A stretch of DNA of 56,168 bases, taken from NCBI GenBank assembly GCA_902786725.1, contig CADADP010000011.1, positions 1-56,168 on the forward strand. Direction: 5' to 3'. Made by a program: the position numbers and the translations under genes. Position 1 is the stretch's first letter, and each line of letters starts with the position of its first letter. This stretch comes from an uncultured Bacteroidales bacterium. GTDB lineage: Bacteria > Bacteroidota > Bacteroidia > Bacteroidales > Muribaculaceae. Under the pieces are notes generated by a model. It made no database searches, was not told the DNA's origin, and saw nothing but the letters and a program-made list of their open reading frames with translations. Below are positions 9,501 through 18,122 of the stretch, in pieces.

Positions 9501-11173
9501 ACTTGTCCAACTACAACGGTAAAGTGACTGTGGTATTCACCGGTTACTACTACGGTAGCGACAACAGCAGCTTGCGAGTCACTGTTGGCGACGCATCGCA
9601 GGATGTGGCTCTCACTGCCACCAGTGCTACTTACACAGTGGTGCTCGACGCCACAGCCGGTGAAACTACCGTGAAACTTAGCACAACAGCCACAAAGAAA
9701 CGTGTCTATCTGAGCAACGTCACAGTTTATGGCGGCGACGCGACCGATGCCGCCGGAGCACCTCGCAAAGCCGAGGAGACCGGAGATGCTACTACTCGCA
9801 CCATCACAGGCATCACGGGTGGTAACTACACCGTTCAGAACCTGATAGCTGGCGGCACTTACGAATATATGGTAAAAGCCGTTTATACCGACGACACCGA
9901 GAGCGAATTCAGCGAGTCTAAGACCGTTACACTGCTCGAGAGCACTGACCCCGTTCCCACGATTCTAACCAATGAAGAGTCGGTGGATTTCGGCACTGTG
10001 TTCACCGGTGGCCAATATAATAGTAGCATTACGGTTTCTACCGACAACCTCACCGAAGGTGTAACAGTCACGCTCAATAGCGACGACCAAGTTCCCGTAT
10101 TCTCAGTGACTCCAGCATCGTTCACTCTCGAAGAGCTCCAAAACGGAGAGGTGAACGTGGACGTCACATTCAGCCCGACAACCGCAGGCACTTTCAATGC
10201 GACTGTGACCCTTAGCAGTGCGGGCGCTGCCAGCGTAACTGTGCCTCTGACCGGCGTGGCCGAACTGGAGAAACTGATTCCGGAACTCGCTGCCGAGGCA
10301 AGCGGAGTGGACCACACCAGCTTCACTGCAACCTGGAATGCTGTACCCAACGCTCAGAGTTATACTCTGATGGTGAGCAACGCCGCGGCTCCGGCCAATG
10401 AGCTGCTCCTCGACGAGGACCTGAGCGAAGGCACAACCACATGGACCGCCACTAACACCTACAACGACGTTACCGGATATTTGCGCCTCGGTGCAGGAAA
10501 GAGCACCGGCTCAATACAAAGTCCCGAGATTGACCTCACCGATTATAACGGCGTAGTGACTGTGGTTGTGACAGGTAAATACTATGCCAGCGATGCGTCA
10601 ACGATGCGCGTGAGCGTAGGCGGTGTTAGCGAAGACGTGGCTCTCAGCGACGAAGATGCCACTTACACTGTGGTGCTCAATGCTACGGCCGGAACCAACA
10701 CCGTGACCATATCGAGCATAGCCAACAAGAAGCGTCTGCTGCTGAGCAGTGTCAAGGTGTATGGTGGCGACGCTTCCTCGCTTAACGAAGAAGCTAATGC
10801 CGCTGCCAAGGCCGTGGCCGAGTCTGGCGACGAGAACAGCCGATTGATTGAGGGCATCGAAGCCACTAACTACAAGGTTGAGAACCTCACCACCGACGGC
10901 ACGTTCAGCTACAAGGTGAAAGCTATCTACACCGATGGCACCGAGAGCTCATGGAGCGAGGCTAAGGAAGTCACACTGGGCGAGCCCACATGGCTGCCGG
11001 GCGATGTTAACCACAGTGGCGGCGTTGACGTGGCCGATGTGGTGGCACTGGCTAATCATGTAATGGGCGACACTCCCGAAGTGTTCTTCATCGAGCAGGC
11101 CGACTTGAACCTCAGTGGCGGCGTTGACGTGGCCGACGTGGTGGCTCTTTCCAATATGGTGATGGGTGACTAA
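6599..11173 (+). CDS. Secreted M6-type zinc metalloprotease with dockerin-like C-terminus
   Basis: This is a 1524-residue exported protease. Residues 1-21 are a signal peptide. A propeptide-like region follows, then the M6 (immune inhibitor A-like) catalytic domain (about 110-520), with the zinc motif HEFSHCLGLPD at 314-324. The rest is modular. Three copies of a fibronectin III fold that contain an inserted jelly-roll-like domain lie at about 545-773, 898-1115 and 1242-1460. They are separated by two HYDIN/choice-of-anchor-like beta domains (about 780-880 and 1120-1222). Residues 1464-1524 form a dockerin-like domain with two Ca-loop repeats (DVNHSGGVDVADVV and DLNLSGGVDVADVV). It sits next to a paralogous protease. 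The substrate is unknown; the repeats suggest binding to surface glycans or proteins. Confidence 0.93.
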   Translation: MRKILSLVMLAVISCSVALAVPAKRVPTTITQSDGTKITVTMKGDEWHHSFITSDGKPVAIGDNGDVYYRTSSGISSVRAHEVAQRTDEENSFLAINADEMTLSKIAQKGRRFAARQKARRKVGATQVPQSGSPKIPVLLVEYSDKKMSNSKATFEAQYKTGAKSAYQYFKDQSNGKFTPQYDVYGIYTLPSSRATYGKNDSNGDDVGVCKMVSDAISKAGSAVDWSQYDNDGDGLVDVCIVVYAGVGEAQASNTVPNSIWPCQWQLSDGANFGDGNGAVTRNGVTIDKFAVFNEINGSSDSSTKIDGVGTFCHEFSHCLGLPDFYETTYANDYWGIGSWSLMDSGSYNDDGYTPIGYSGYEKNFMGWIDLQTPVQGTQYTLPVWNQKQESTDVAYKVTSPFNSNEYYVLENRAQQGWDAYIPDEGMMVTHVTYVASRWNNNTVNNQQIQLFTLVTADNTTGASNESTDLYGETNHELTDTSTPAAKLHMTASGSLTSNAGLMGQPITEIQLNNDKTVNFWFMKGSEPHFAPVLNEASNVQNNQFTASWTDETEAQYVTDYELQVNIKNASGSADLVAEEDMSQGTTSWTLSASGTYADTDNGGLRLGTSKANGSVTSPAVNLSKSVATVVVNCMNYGTDTDVPMKVSVLSANGTELAAETVTLNNTSMADVSVTLRGTFGDGCQVMIETTTTRKRVVISHVSIYNGDASNNTPARASESGDTHSRTITGITAKNHTVTGLLQGETYAFKVRANYSDGTTSSWTAAKNVTLTGEKQLNPYIVADEELNLGSVNPGESATATLNVLAEELKGDVTLTLNDPNNVFTLSTTTIAKDAAEAGATATVTFTPTAAQNYEATVTVSSQDADDVTVTLRGAGALVKNVPELLNATADHIGSTLFTARWTEVANAKSYTLYVNQKVTPTVTELLSEDFTTGSTSWTTTGFTEFGDTGIRLGSGSQNGSVESPSVDLSNYNGKVTVVFTGYYYGSDNSSLRVTVGDASQDVALTATSATYTVVLDATAGETTVKLSTTATKKRVYLSNVTVYGGDATDAAGAPRKAEETGDATTRTITGITGGNYTVQNLIAGGTYEYMVKAVYTDDTESEFSESKTVTLLESTDPVPTILTNEESVDFGTVFTGGQYNSSITVSTDNLTEGVTVTLNSDDQVPVFSVTPASFTLEELQNGEVNVDVTFSPTTAGTFNATVTLSSAGAASVTVPLTGVAELEKLIPELAAEASGVDHTSFTATWNAVPNAQSYTLMVSNAAAPANELLLDEDLSEGTTTWTATNTYNDVTGYLRLGAGKSTGSIQSPEIDLTDYNGVVTVVVTGKYYASDASTMRVSVGGVSEDVALSDEDATYTVVLNATAGTNTVTISSIANKKRLLLSSVKVYGGDASSLNEEANAAAKAVAESGDENSRLIEGIEATNYKVENLTTDGTFSYKVKAIYTDGTESSWSEAKEVTLGEPTWLPGDVNHSGGVDVADVVALANHVMGDTPEVFFIEQADLNLSGGVDVADVVALSNMVMGD

Positions 11174-11180
11174 GCATCTC

Positions 11181-11252
11181 TTTAGTGGTGCAATCCACTA
11201 AAAGCTCTATTCCTTCAGCACCCCCGCGAGACATTGCTCTCGTGGGGGTGCT
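11181..11252 (+). terminator. Two hairpins after the first M6 protease
   Basis: The first hairpin is TTTAGTGG (11181-11188) with CCACTAAA (11195-11202). The second has a 15-base left arm at 11217-11231 and a right arm at about 11238-11252, with a single G-U pair and a CATTG-type loop. Neither is followed directly by a U-tract, so they may act as a 3' end stabiliser or an imperfect terminator. Confidence 0.55.
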
Positions 11253-11309
11253 CAGCTCTGTGGCGAGTGCTTATAATTGTTAATTGTTCGGCCTTGCGGC
11301 GACCAAGCC

Positions 11310-11341
11310 TTTGCTAAATCGGTAATTTATAGCTACCTTTG
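11310..11341 (+). promoter_or_regulatory. Promoter of the second M6 protease
   Basis: TTTG (11310-11313) and TACCTTTG (11334-11341) are separated by 20 bp. The second protease therefore has its own promoter and need not be co-transcribed with the first. Confidence 0.85.
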
Positions 11342-11387
11342 CACGTTAAGAAACTAATGTGAACTTTAAACAATGATTTATTTTATT

Positions 11388-13895
11388 ATGAAACAGAGAA
11401 TTATCACATCATTGGTGGCAATGGCCGCGGTGGCAACGATGCTCGCCGTGCCTGCGAAGCGCACACCGATAACTGTGAATCAAAGCGATGGCAGTAGCAT
11501 AACGGTGGTCACCGTTGGCGATGAATGGGGACACTGCCTTATGACAAGTGATGGTAAGGCCGTGGCCAGAACAGGAAACGGCGATTTGTGTTATCGCACC
11601 GCTAATGGCGTTAGCACGATTTTAGCGCATGAGGTTAGCGAGCGTACTCCAGACGAAATCTCTTTCCTTGAAGCAAACCGGCAGAACGTTACCCCGGAAG
11701 CGGCCATATCAAAAGGTCGCAAGGCGCAAGCTAAGAAAGAAGGACGCCGTAAAGCCGGACTCACACAGGTGCCCACTATGGGGTCCCCAAAAGTGCCCAT
11801 ACTGCTCGTGGAATACTCCGACAAGAAGATGTCGAACTCCAAAGAGGACTTCGTGAAACAATACTGCACCGGCGAGACAAGCGCATTCCAGTATTTCAAG
11901 GACCAGAGCAACGGCAAATACACACCGCAATACGACGTCTATGGCATCTACCCGCTACCTTCGTCGCGCGCCACCTATGGAAAAAACGACTCTAACGGCG
12001 ACGACACTGGAGTGTGCCAAATGGTGGGCGACGCTATAACCACCGCCGGAGACGATGTGGATTGGAGCCAGTACGACAACGATGGCGATGGCGTCTGCGA
12101 CGTGGTTATTGTCGTCTATGCCGGCGTGGGCGAGGCCCAGGCCAGCGAAGTTGTGCCTAACGCCGTGTGGCCTTGCCAGTGGGAACTCAGCGACGGAGCC
12201 AACTATAAAGACGGCCCCGGCGCGCTCAACCTTAATGGCGTCACCATCGATAAATTCGCCGTGTTCAACGAGATAACAGGTAGCAACGACCGCAGCACTA
12301 AGATGGACGGCGTGGGCACTTTCTGCCACGAGTTCAGTCACTGTCTGGGACTGCCCGACTTCTATGAGACTTCCTATCGAAATGGGTATTATGGAATGGG
12401 CAACTGGAGCCTTATGTGTGGTGGCTGCTACAACAACGACGGATACCTGCCGGTAGGCTACAACGCTTACGAAAAAGCCTTTATGAGTTGGATTGAACTG
12501 CTGACGCCTGTGGCCGGAAACGATTATACTCTGCCGGTATTCAACCAAAAGAACGAGGCCACCGATGTGGCCTACAAAGTGGTCAGTCCGCTAAACGAAA
12601 ACGAATATTACGTGCTCGAGAACCGAGCCAAGCAGGGATGGGATAGGTATATCGCCGGCGAAGGTATGCTGGTGACTCACGTAACCTATGTGGCCAGCCG
12701 TTGGAGCGCTAATACGCCCAACGACAAGGCGGTCCAGCTTTGCACTATTATACCGGCCGATAACAAGTTGTCGGAATCCAACGAAGGTGGCGACCCCTAT
12801 GGCACCACAAACCACGAGCTCACCGATGAGTCGGTGCCGGCGGCCACTCTCAACATGATGGCAAGCGGAAGCATCGCAAGCAAGACCGGTGGGGCCGGCT
12901 TTATGGGAAAGCCTATAACCGAAATCGTGAAAAACAGCGACAAGTCCGTTACTTTCAGCTTCATGAAAGAGGCAGAACCTCTCTACGTACCCGAACTTGG
13001 CGAAGCTGAGGCCTCCGACATCACTGAAACGTCTTTCAAAGCCGTGTGGACCGACGAGACTCCAGACGAACTGGTTGACTCCTACACCCTCGAAGTGAAA
13101 CAACGTGGCGTTGCGGGCGATGTGGAACTGCTGCTCGACGAGGACATGAGCTCCGGCACCACCACTTGGACAAAAAGCTCTAAGGGAACCTACAGCGAAA
13201 AGACCGCGGGATACCTGCGCTTGGGCACCACCACTGCCAACGGCTCCGTGACAAGTCCCACTCTGGAACTTACCGGCAGCGACGCTGTTGTGACTGTAGT
13301 TGTGACTGCAAAATCCTACGGCATCGACAAGGACGTGGCAATGAAGGTGAGCGTAGTCAATGGCGACAGCGAGCTCAACAGCAAGACTGTCTCTATCACC
13401 GACGAAGACGCAGTCTATAAGATAGTGCTCGAAGGTGAAATTTCACCTGCCACGCTCAACGCCATTAAAATCGAAAACACTGCTTTAAGAAAACGCGTCA
13501 TGCTCAAGCATGTGGCCGTGTATAGCGGCGACGCGAGCGAGATGGATATCGATGCGCCACGCCGTGCAGCCAGCGAAGATGGCGATGCCTCTAAGCGCAC
13601 CATTACAGGCATAACCCAAAAAGAGTATCTGGTCACTGGTCTTACCGAAGGCGCTGAATACACCTACAAGGTGAAGACTCTTTACACCAACGGCAAGCAG
13701 AGTGCTTGGAGCGCGTCTAAGACGGTTAGCCTCAAGTCGAGTGGAGTCAACGAAATCCAAGCCTCAAAAGATGTGCAGAGTGTTAAGTATTTCAACATGC
13801 TGGGCGTGGAAAGCTTAGAGCCTTTCAACGGCCTAAACGTGAAAGTGACAACTTTCACCGACGGAACTACCGAGGCGACTAAGATAATAAAGTAA
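11388..13895 (+). CDS. Secreted M6-type zinc metalloprotease with T9SS-like C-terminus
   Basis: This 835-residue paralogue of the preceding protease has signal peptide 1-22, the same propeptide start (LAVPAKR), and the zinc motif HEFSHCLGLPD at 314-324. The ATG at 11388 is chosen over one at 11373 because it places the zinc motif at exactly the same residue as in the paralogue. The catalytic region ends near 525 and is followed by one fibronectin III module with an inserted jelly-roll (about 545-780). The last 50 residues, with the VKYFNMLGVES core, resemble short type IX secretion C-terminal tails and not a dockerin. A duplication followed by exchange of the anchoring end is the simplest explanation. 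Confidence 0.93.
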   Translation: MKQRIITSLVAMAAVATMLAVPAKRTPITVNQSDGSSITVVTVGDEWGHCLMTSDGKAVARTGNGDLCYRTANGVSTILAHEVSERTPDEISFLEANRQNVTPEAAISKGRKAQAKKEGRRKAGLTQVPTMGSPKVPILLVEYSDKKMSNSKEDFVKQYCTGETSAFQYFKDQSNGKYTPQYDVYGIYPLPSSRATYGKNDSNGDDTGVCQMVGDAITTAGDDVDWSQYDNDGDGVCDVVIVVYAGVGEAQASEVVPNAVWPCQWELSDGANYKDGPGALNLNGVTIDKFAVFNEITGSNDRSTKMDGVGTFCHEFSHCLGLPDFYETSYRNGYYGMGNWSLMCGGCYNNDGYLPVGYNAYEKAFMSWIELLTPVAGNDYTLPVFNQKNEATDVAYKVVSPLNENEYYVLENRAKQGWDRYIAGEGMLVTHVTYVASRWSANTPNDKAVQLCTIIPADNKLSESNEGGDPYGTTNHELTDESVPAATLNMMASGSIASKTGGAGFMGKPITEIVKNSDKSVTFSFMKEAEPLYVPELGEAEASDITETSFKAVWTDETPDELVDSYTLEVKQRGVAGDVELLLDEDMSSGTTTWTKSSKGTYSEKTAGYLRLGTTTANGSVTSPTLELTGSDAVVTVVVTAKSYGIDKDVAMKVSVVNGDSELNSKTVSITDEDAVYKIVLEGEISPATLNAIKIENTALRKRVMLKHVAVYSGDASEMDIDAPRRAASEDGDASKRTITGITQKEYLVTGLTEGAEYTYKVKTLYTNGKQSAWSASKTVSLKSSGVNEIQASKDVQSVKYFNMLGVESLEPFNGLNVKVTTFTDGTTEATKIIK

Positions 13896-13910
13896 AAAAC
13901 GAGTAATTTG

Positions 13911-13946
13911 GGAGGTGAAGAGCAATTCTTCACCTCCTGTTTTTTC
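13911..13946 (+). terminator. Rho-independent terminator of the second protease
   Basis: GGAGGTGAAG (13911-13920) pairs perfectly with CTTCACCTCC (13928-13937), with a 7-base loop, followed by TGTTTTTTC. Confidence 0.93.
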
Positions 13947-13971
13947 AAGAGATCGCATATTAACCCCATAC

Positions 13972-14637
13972 ATGAAATCACAAAGCGACATAAGAGAGGT
14001 GCTGGCCTTTCTGCGCGAGTTAGCCGCAAATAACGACCGCACGTGGTTCAAAACCAACAAAGACCGATACGACGCGCTCAGAGGACCCTGGGAAAGAGAT
14101 ATGGAGCGACTTATAGCCCTAGTTGCGCAGTTCGACGACAACGTGCGTGGTCTGGCACTGAAAGACAGCGTCTATCGCATCTACCGCGACATACGCTTCT
14201 CTAACGATAAGAGCCCGTACAAGCGCTATTTCTCGGGCGTTCTGGGCAAGGGTGGCCGCCACTCGATAATTAGCAGCTACTACGTGCACTTCGAGCCGGA
14301 CAACCTCATGTTGGGCGGCGGTGTGTGGTGGCCTGAGAAAACCATTCTTGAGCAGTTGCGCCTACTTATTGATGCCGAACCCGAGGAATTTCTTAAAATA
14401 GTACGTAACAGGGAGTTTACACGTCGCTACTCTTGGGAATGCGCAACGCTTAAGAAAATGCCGGCTGGTTTCGACCCGCAAAGCCCAGTGGCCGACTTCT
14501 TGAAAATGAAGGAATACATTGTGATGATGCGCCCCGACGAATCTTACTTCGACTGCGAAGACTGGGTGGAACGCGTGGCGGCAGACCTAAAGCCGATGAA
14601 ACCGCTCCACGACTTCCTCAATTACGTCTTCGATTAA
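13972..14637 (+). CDS. DUF2461 domain-containing protein
   Basis: This 221-residue cytoplasmic protein matches DUF2461 (TIGR02453): an N-terminal FLxxLxxNNDRTWF-like segment (11-26), YRIYRDIRFSNDKSPYK (about 65-81) and GGGVWWPE (about 114-121). The biochemical function is unknown. The ATG at 13972 is chosen because the family begins just before this motif. A longer frame starting at 13915 would run through the terminator hairpin. No housekeeping promoter is visible between the terminator and the start, so some read-through may be needed. Confidence 0.92.
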   Translation: MKSQSDIREVLAFLRELAANNDRTWFKTNKDRYDALRGPWERDMERLIALVAQFDDNVRGLALKDSVYRIYRDIRFSNDKSPYKRYFSGVLGKGGRHSIISSYYVHFEPDNLMLGGGVWWPEKTILEQLRLLIDAEPEEFLKIVRNREFTRRYSWECATLKKMPAGFDPQSPVADFLKMKEYIVMMRPDESYFDCEDWVERVAADLKPMKPLHDFLNYVFD

Positions 14638-14724
14638 ACCAGCTCCCACCCACTCCCCCCCAATCAGCCTTATAGGTCCTATTAGCCATATTGGTCCTAT
14701 TGGACTCATCCGCCCATCCCTTTT

Positions 14725-14881
14725 CTTGTCATTTCTTGTCTGATATTCCCCCACCATCAATAATTTGCGTGACATTTGTGTGCATTTGTGTTTAAAATCT
14801 CCCACCCACCCATCTTGTCATTTGTTGTCTGATATTATTCCACTATCATTACTTCGCGTTCATTCGCGTTCATTCGCGGTT
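14725..14881. repeat. Imperfect direct repeat pair in the DUF2461-alaS spacer
   Basis: Two copies of about 68 bp (14725-14792 and 14814-14881) lie 89 bp apart. Both start CTTGTCATTT, followed by TTGTCTGATATT, then a CCAC-ATCA-TA core and a GCGT/CATT-rich end. The second copy ends in a TTCGCGTTCATTCGCGTTCA series. There are no open frames on either strand. An AT-rich TCCTATT repeat (14677-14700) precedes them. The spacer 14638-14990 contains no gene. Confidence 0.75.
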
Positions 14882-14926
14882 CAAGATCTTGTCGCCGTCT
14901 AACCACCGATTTGGGATTAAGCACAT

Positions 14927-14951
14927 GCGCGCCGGCCAATGACCGACGCGC
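14927..14951. terminator. GC-rich hairpin downstream of alaS
   Basis: GCGCG-c-CGG (14927-14935) faces CCG-a-CGCGC (14943-14951) across a 7-base loop with one mismatch. It lies 40 bp past the alaS stop, between convergent genes. There is no strong U-tract in the alaS direction, so a terminator role is only likely. Confidence 0.4.
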
Positions 14952-14990
14952 GCCTAAAATAACTTTTATCGCTATTAACCCATACTGAGG

Positions 14991-17603
14991 TCAAATCTGC
15001 TCCAGCATCTTGTCAAGAGCCGCTACCAAGCCATCGGCATTCTTGCCTCCGGCCTGAGCGAATCCGGGCTGACCGCCGCCTCCGCCTTGTATCAGTTTGG
15101 CGGCTTCACGAACTATCTGTCCGGCATTCATTCCGCGTGCCACAAGGTCATCGGTTAGCGACACCGTCAGCATCGGCTTGCCGTTATTCTCTGTCGCTGC
15201 CAGCAGAGCCGTGGCCTCACTGCTCGCTTTCTTCACGCCATAGGCCACGCCCTTCACCACATCGGGCATCAGCGGGCCGCGTAGCACAGCCACACGCACG
15301 CCATTCTTCTCCACGGCCACCTTCAGCACCTCATTCGTCAGGTCCTTAATTCGTTCCTCCATAAAGTCCTCCACCTGCTTCTGAAGCGACGAATTTTCCT
15401 GGATAGCCTTCTTCACGGCTGTCATCGCGTCCGGTGCGTTATTGAACAGACCGCGTATCTCCAGCAGTGTGTCCTCAAGCTTGTTAAGTGCCGCCTCCAC
15501 TTGCGCGCCGGTTATGGCCTCTATTCGTCGGATACCGGCGGCTATACTGCTCTCCGATATTATCTTTATCATCCCTATGTTTCCCGTGTTGGCCACATGG
15601 GTCCCGCCACACAACTCTATCGACTCGCCATAACGCACCACTCTCACCTTGTCGCCATACTTCTCGCCAAACAGCGCCATAGCTCCCAGCTCACGGGCCT
15701 CGGCTATCGGCATCTCGCGGTGCTCGTCAAGGGCGGTAGCCTCGCGCACCAGCGCGTTGGCCACATGCTCCACCTCGCGCAGCTCCTCACTCGTCACTTT
15801 CTGGAAGTGAGAAAAGTCAAACCTCAGCAGGCGAGAATCCACATACGAGCCCTTTTGCTCCACATGAGTGCCAAGCACCTTGCGCAGCGCCAAGTGCAGC
15901 AGGTGCGTAGCGCTGTGGTTGGCCGATATAGCCTTGCGAGCGTCAACATCAATTCTGGCATGGCACGCTCCACTTATGTCGGCCGGCAATTTCTTCACAA
16001 TGTGAACCGGCAGATTATTCTCGCGCTTGGTGTCACTCACCTCTATCTGCTCGCCGTCAAAGTCCAGAACGCCCTTGTCGCCCACCTGGCCGCCCATCTC
16101 GGCATAGAACGGCGTGCGACCCAGCACTATCTGGTAATACTCTTTCCCTTTGGTCTTCACTTGGCGGTAGCGAAGCACTTCAGTGTCGCACTCGGCCATG
16201 TCGTAGCCCACAAACTCGGTAACGCCCTCGCGCAGTTCCACCCAGTCGCCGGTCTCCACTGCGGCAGCGTTGCGTGCGCGGTCTTTTTGCTTCTGCATCT
16301 CAGCGTTAAACTCGTCCACGTTCACGCTCATCCCGTTCTCATGCAGAATTAGCTGTGTCAAGTCCAGCGGAAATCCATACGTGTCATAGAGCAGGAACGC
16401 CTTCACGCCGCTCATTTCTGTCTGCCCGGCTTTCTTGGCCTCGGCTATCATGGCGTCTATCATCTTCATACCGGTCTCCAGCGTGCGCAAGAACGATTCT
16501 TCCTCCTCCTTGGTCACGCGTTTTATCAGCTGCGACTGAGCCGCAATCTCGGGATATGCGTCGCCCATAGTCTCTATCAGCGTGTCCACAAGCTTGTACA
16601 TAAACGACTCCTTCAGATCCAGGAACGTGTATCCGTAGCGAACCGCACGACGCAGGATGCGCCTTATCACGTAACCGGCTTTGGCATTGCTCGGCAACTG
16701 TCCGTCAGCTATCGCAAACGCTATCGTGCGCACATGGTCGGCTATCACACGCATTGCCACGTCTGTATCCTTCTCCTTGCCGTACTCTTTGCCGGCCAAC
16801 TTCCCTATCGCTTGTATCAACGGTTGGAACACATCGGTATCGTAGTTCGATTTTTTCCCCTGCAACACCATGCACAGGCGCTCAAAACCCATACCGGTGT
16901 CTATCACCTTCGCAGGCAGTGCCGACAAGCTTCCGTCGTTCTTACGGTCATACTGCATGAACACCAAGTTCCATATCTCTATCACTTGCGGATTATCCTT
17001 GTTCACTAGCTCAGCTCCGGGTATCTCTCGCTTTTCCTCCTCCGAGCGCAAGTCTATGTGTATCTCCGACGACGGACCGCATGGCCCCGTTTCGCCCATC
17101 TCCCAGAAGTTGTCGTGCATGTTGCCGTTGATGATATGGTCCTTGGGCAAGTGCTGCTCCCAGTAGCTCGCAGCCTCGTTGTCGCGCTCCAATCCCGCGC
17201 CCTCGTTGCCCTCAAACACCGTTGCGTACAGGTTCTTCGGATCCACTTTCAGCACTTCCACCAGATACTCCCAAGCAAATTCTATCGCTTCTTTCTTGAA
17301 GTAGTCGCCAAACGACCAGTTGCCCAGCATCTCAAACATCGTGTGGTGATACGTGTCATGCCCCACTTCCTCCAGGTCATTGTGCTTGCCGCTCACTCGC
17401 AGACACTTCTGACTGTCGGCCACACGCTTCCACTGGGCCGGCTTGTTACCCAGTATTATGTCCTTAAACTGGTTCATACCGGCGTTCGTAAACATTAGTG
17501 TGGGGTCATCCTTCACAACCATCGGAGCCGACGGCACTATATGATGATTCTTCGAGCGATAAAACTCCTTGAACGATTCTCTGATTTCTTTTGCTGTTAA
17601 CAT
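14991..17603 (-). CDS. alaS: Alanine--tRNA ligase
   Basis: AlaRS charges tRNA-Ala in the cytoplasm and edits mischarged Ser and Gly. The 870-residue length is full. It has the class II catalytic core at the N-terminus ([15 protein letters not shown] at 88-102), the editing domain with the zinc-site residues His563, His567, Cys665 and His669 (HSATH and CGGTH), and a C-terminal C-Ala/DHHA1 domain with the Gly-rich [14 protein letters not shown] stretch near 842-855. It is divergent from a MerR-type regulator, an arrangement I recall from other Bacteroidales. Confidence 0.98.
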   Translation of the reverse strand: MLTAKEIRESFKEFYRSKNHHIVPSAPMVVKDDPTLMFTNAGMNQFKDIILGNKPAQWKRVADSQKCLRVSGKHNDLEEVGHDTYHHTMFEMLGNWSFGDYFKKEAIEFAWEYLVEVLKVDPKNLYATVFEGNEGAGLERDNEAASYWEQHLPKDHIINGNMHDNFWEMGETGPCGPSSEIHIDLRSEEEKREIPGAELVNKDNPQVIEIWNLVFMQYDRKNDGSLSALPAKVIDTGMGFERLCMVLQGKKSNYDTDVFQPLIQAIGKLAGKEYGKEKDTDVAMRVIADHVRTIAFAIADGQLPSNAKAGYVIRRILRRAVRYGYTFLDLKESFMYKLVDTLIETMGDAYPEIAAQSQLIKRVTKEEEESFLRTLETGMKMIDAMIAEAKKAGQTEMSGVKAFLLYDTYGFPLDLTQLILHENGMSVNVDEFNAEMQKQKDRARNAAAVETGDWVELREGVTEFVGYDMAECDTEVLRYRQVKTKGKEYYQIVLGRTPFYAEMGGQVGDKGVLDFDGEQIEVSDTKRENNLPVHIVKKLPADISGACHARIDVDARKAISANHSATHLLHLALRKVLGTHVEQKGSYVDSRLLRFDFSHFQKVTSEELREVEHVANALVREATALDEHREMPIAEARELGAMALFGEKYGDKVRVVRYGESIELCGGTHVANTGNIGMIKIISESSIAAGIRRIEAITGAQVEAALNKLEDTLLEIRGLFNNAPDAMTAVKKAIQENSSLQKQVEDFMEERIKDLTNEVLKVAVEKNGVRVAVLRGPLMPDVVKGVAYGVKKASSEATALLAATENNGKPMLTVSLTDDLVARGMNAGQIVREAAKLIQGGGGGQPGFAQAGGKNADGLVAALDKMLEQI

Positions 17604-17636
17604 AATATCGTAATTTTAATGATTTTACATGAAAAA

Positions 17637-17716
17637 ATTGGTGGTCAGAACTAATTTTTATAACTTTACGCACCGTTTACGTTGCAAAGGTAAGCATTTA
17701 ATGCCACCCGTGCAAG
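17637..17716. promoter_or_regulatory. Divergent promoters for alaS and merR
   Basis: Minus strand (alaS): -7 TACCTTTG (complement of 17685-17692) with CTTG 20 bp upstream (complement of 17713-17716). Plus strand (merR): -33-like ATTG (17637-17640) and -7-like TAACTTTA (17661-17668), 20 bp apart, one mismatch each. The two transcripts would overlap at their 5' ends. Confidence 0.6.
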
Positions 17717-17754
17717 GTTAATTTCTGCATTTCAGTTTCTCAGCTACAGCACTC

Positions 17755-18093
17755 ATGAACGACTCTCTCAACAAACGTTTCTATCGTATCGGCGATGTCG
17801 CCGAAATTCTCGGTATTCCTGAATCCACTCTGCGTTTTTGGGAAAAAGAATTTAGCATCATCAGCCCTAAACGAAACGCTAAAAATGCCCGGCTCTACAC
17901 CCCCAAGGACATCGAAACCATCCGCATGATTCACTATCTGGTTAAGGACAAGGGTCTTAAACTCGATGCCGCACAAGCCATGATTAAGCGAAACCGCGAT
18001 GGCATCTCCAAGCGGTTCGAGGTCATCGAGCGGCTCAAATCCATTCGCGACACTCTCGCCGAGCTCGAACAGACATTCGCACAAATACGCTAA
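17755..18093 (+). CDS. MerR-family transcriptional regulator
   Basis: This 112-residue protein has an N-terminal winged helix MerR domain (about 8-75: RIGDVAEILGIPESTLRFWE at 11-30, then ARLYTPKDI) and a C-terminal coiled coil (about 82-110) for dimerisation. There is no Cys-rich metal or effector domain, so the signal is unknown. It faces alaS, but control of alaS is only suggested by position. Confidence 0.93.
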   Translation: MNDSLNKRFYRIGDVAEILGIPESTLRFWEKEFSIISPKRNAKNARLYTPKDIETIRMIHYLVKDKGLKLDAAQAMIKRNRDGISKRFEVIERLKSIRDTLAELEQTFAQIR

Positions 18094-18122
18094 TACTCAC
18101 TCTCTTACTCCTCTCGCGTCCC

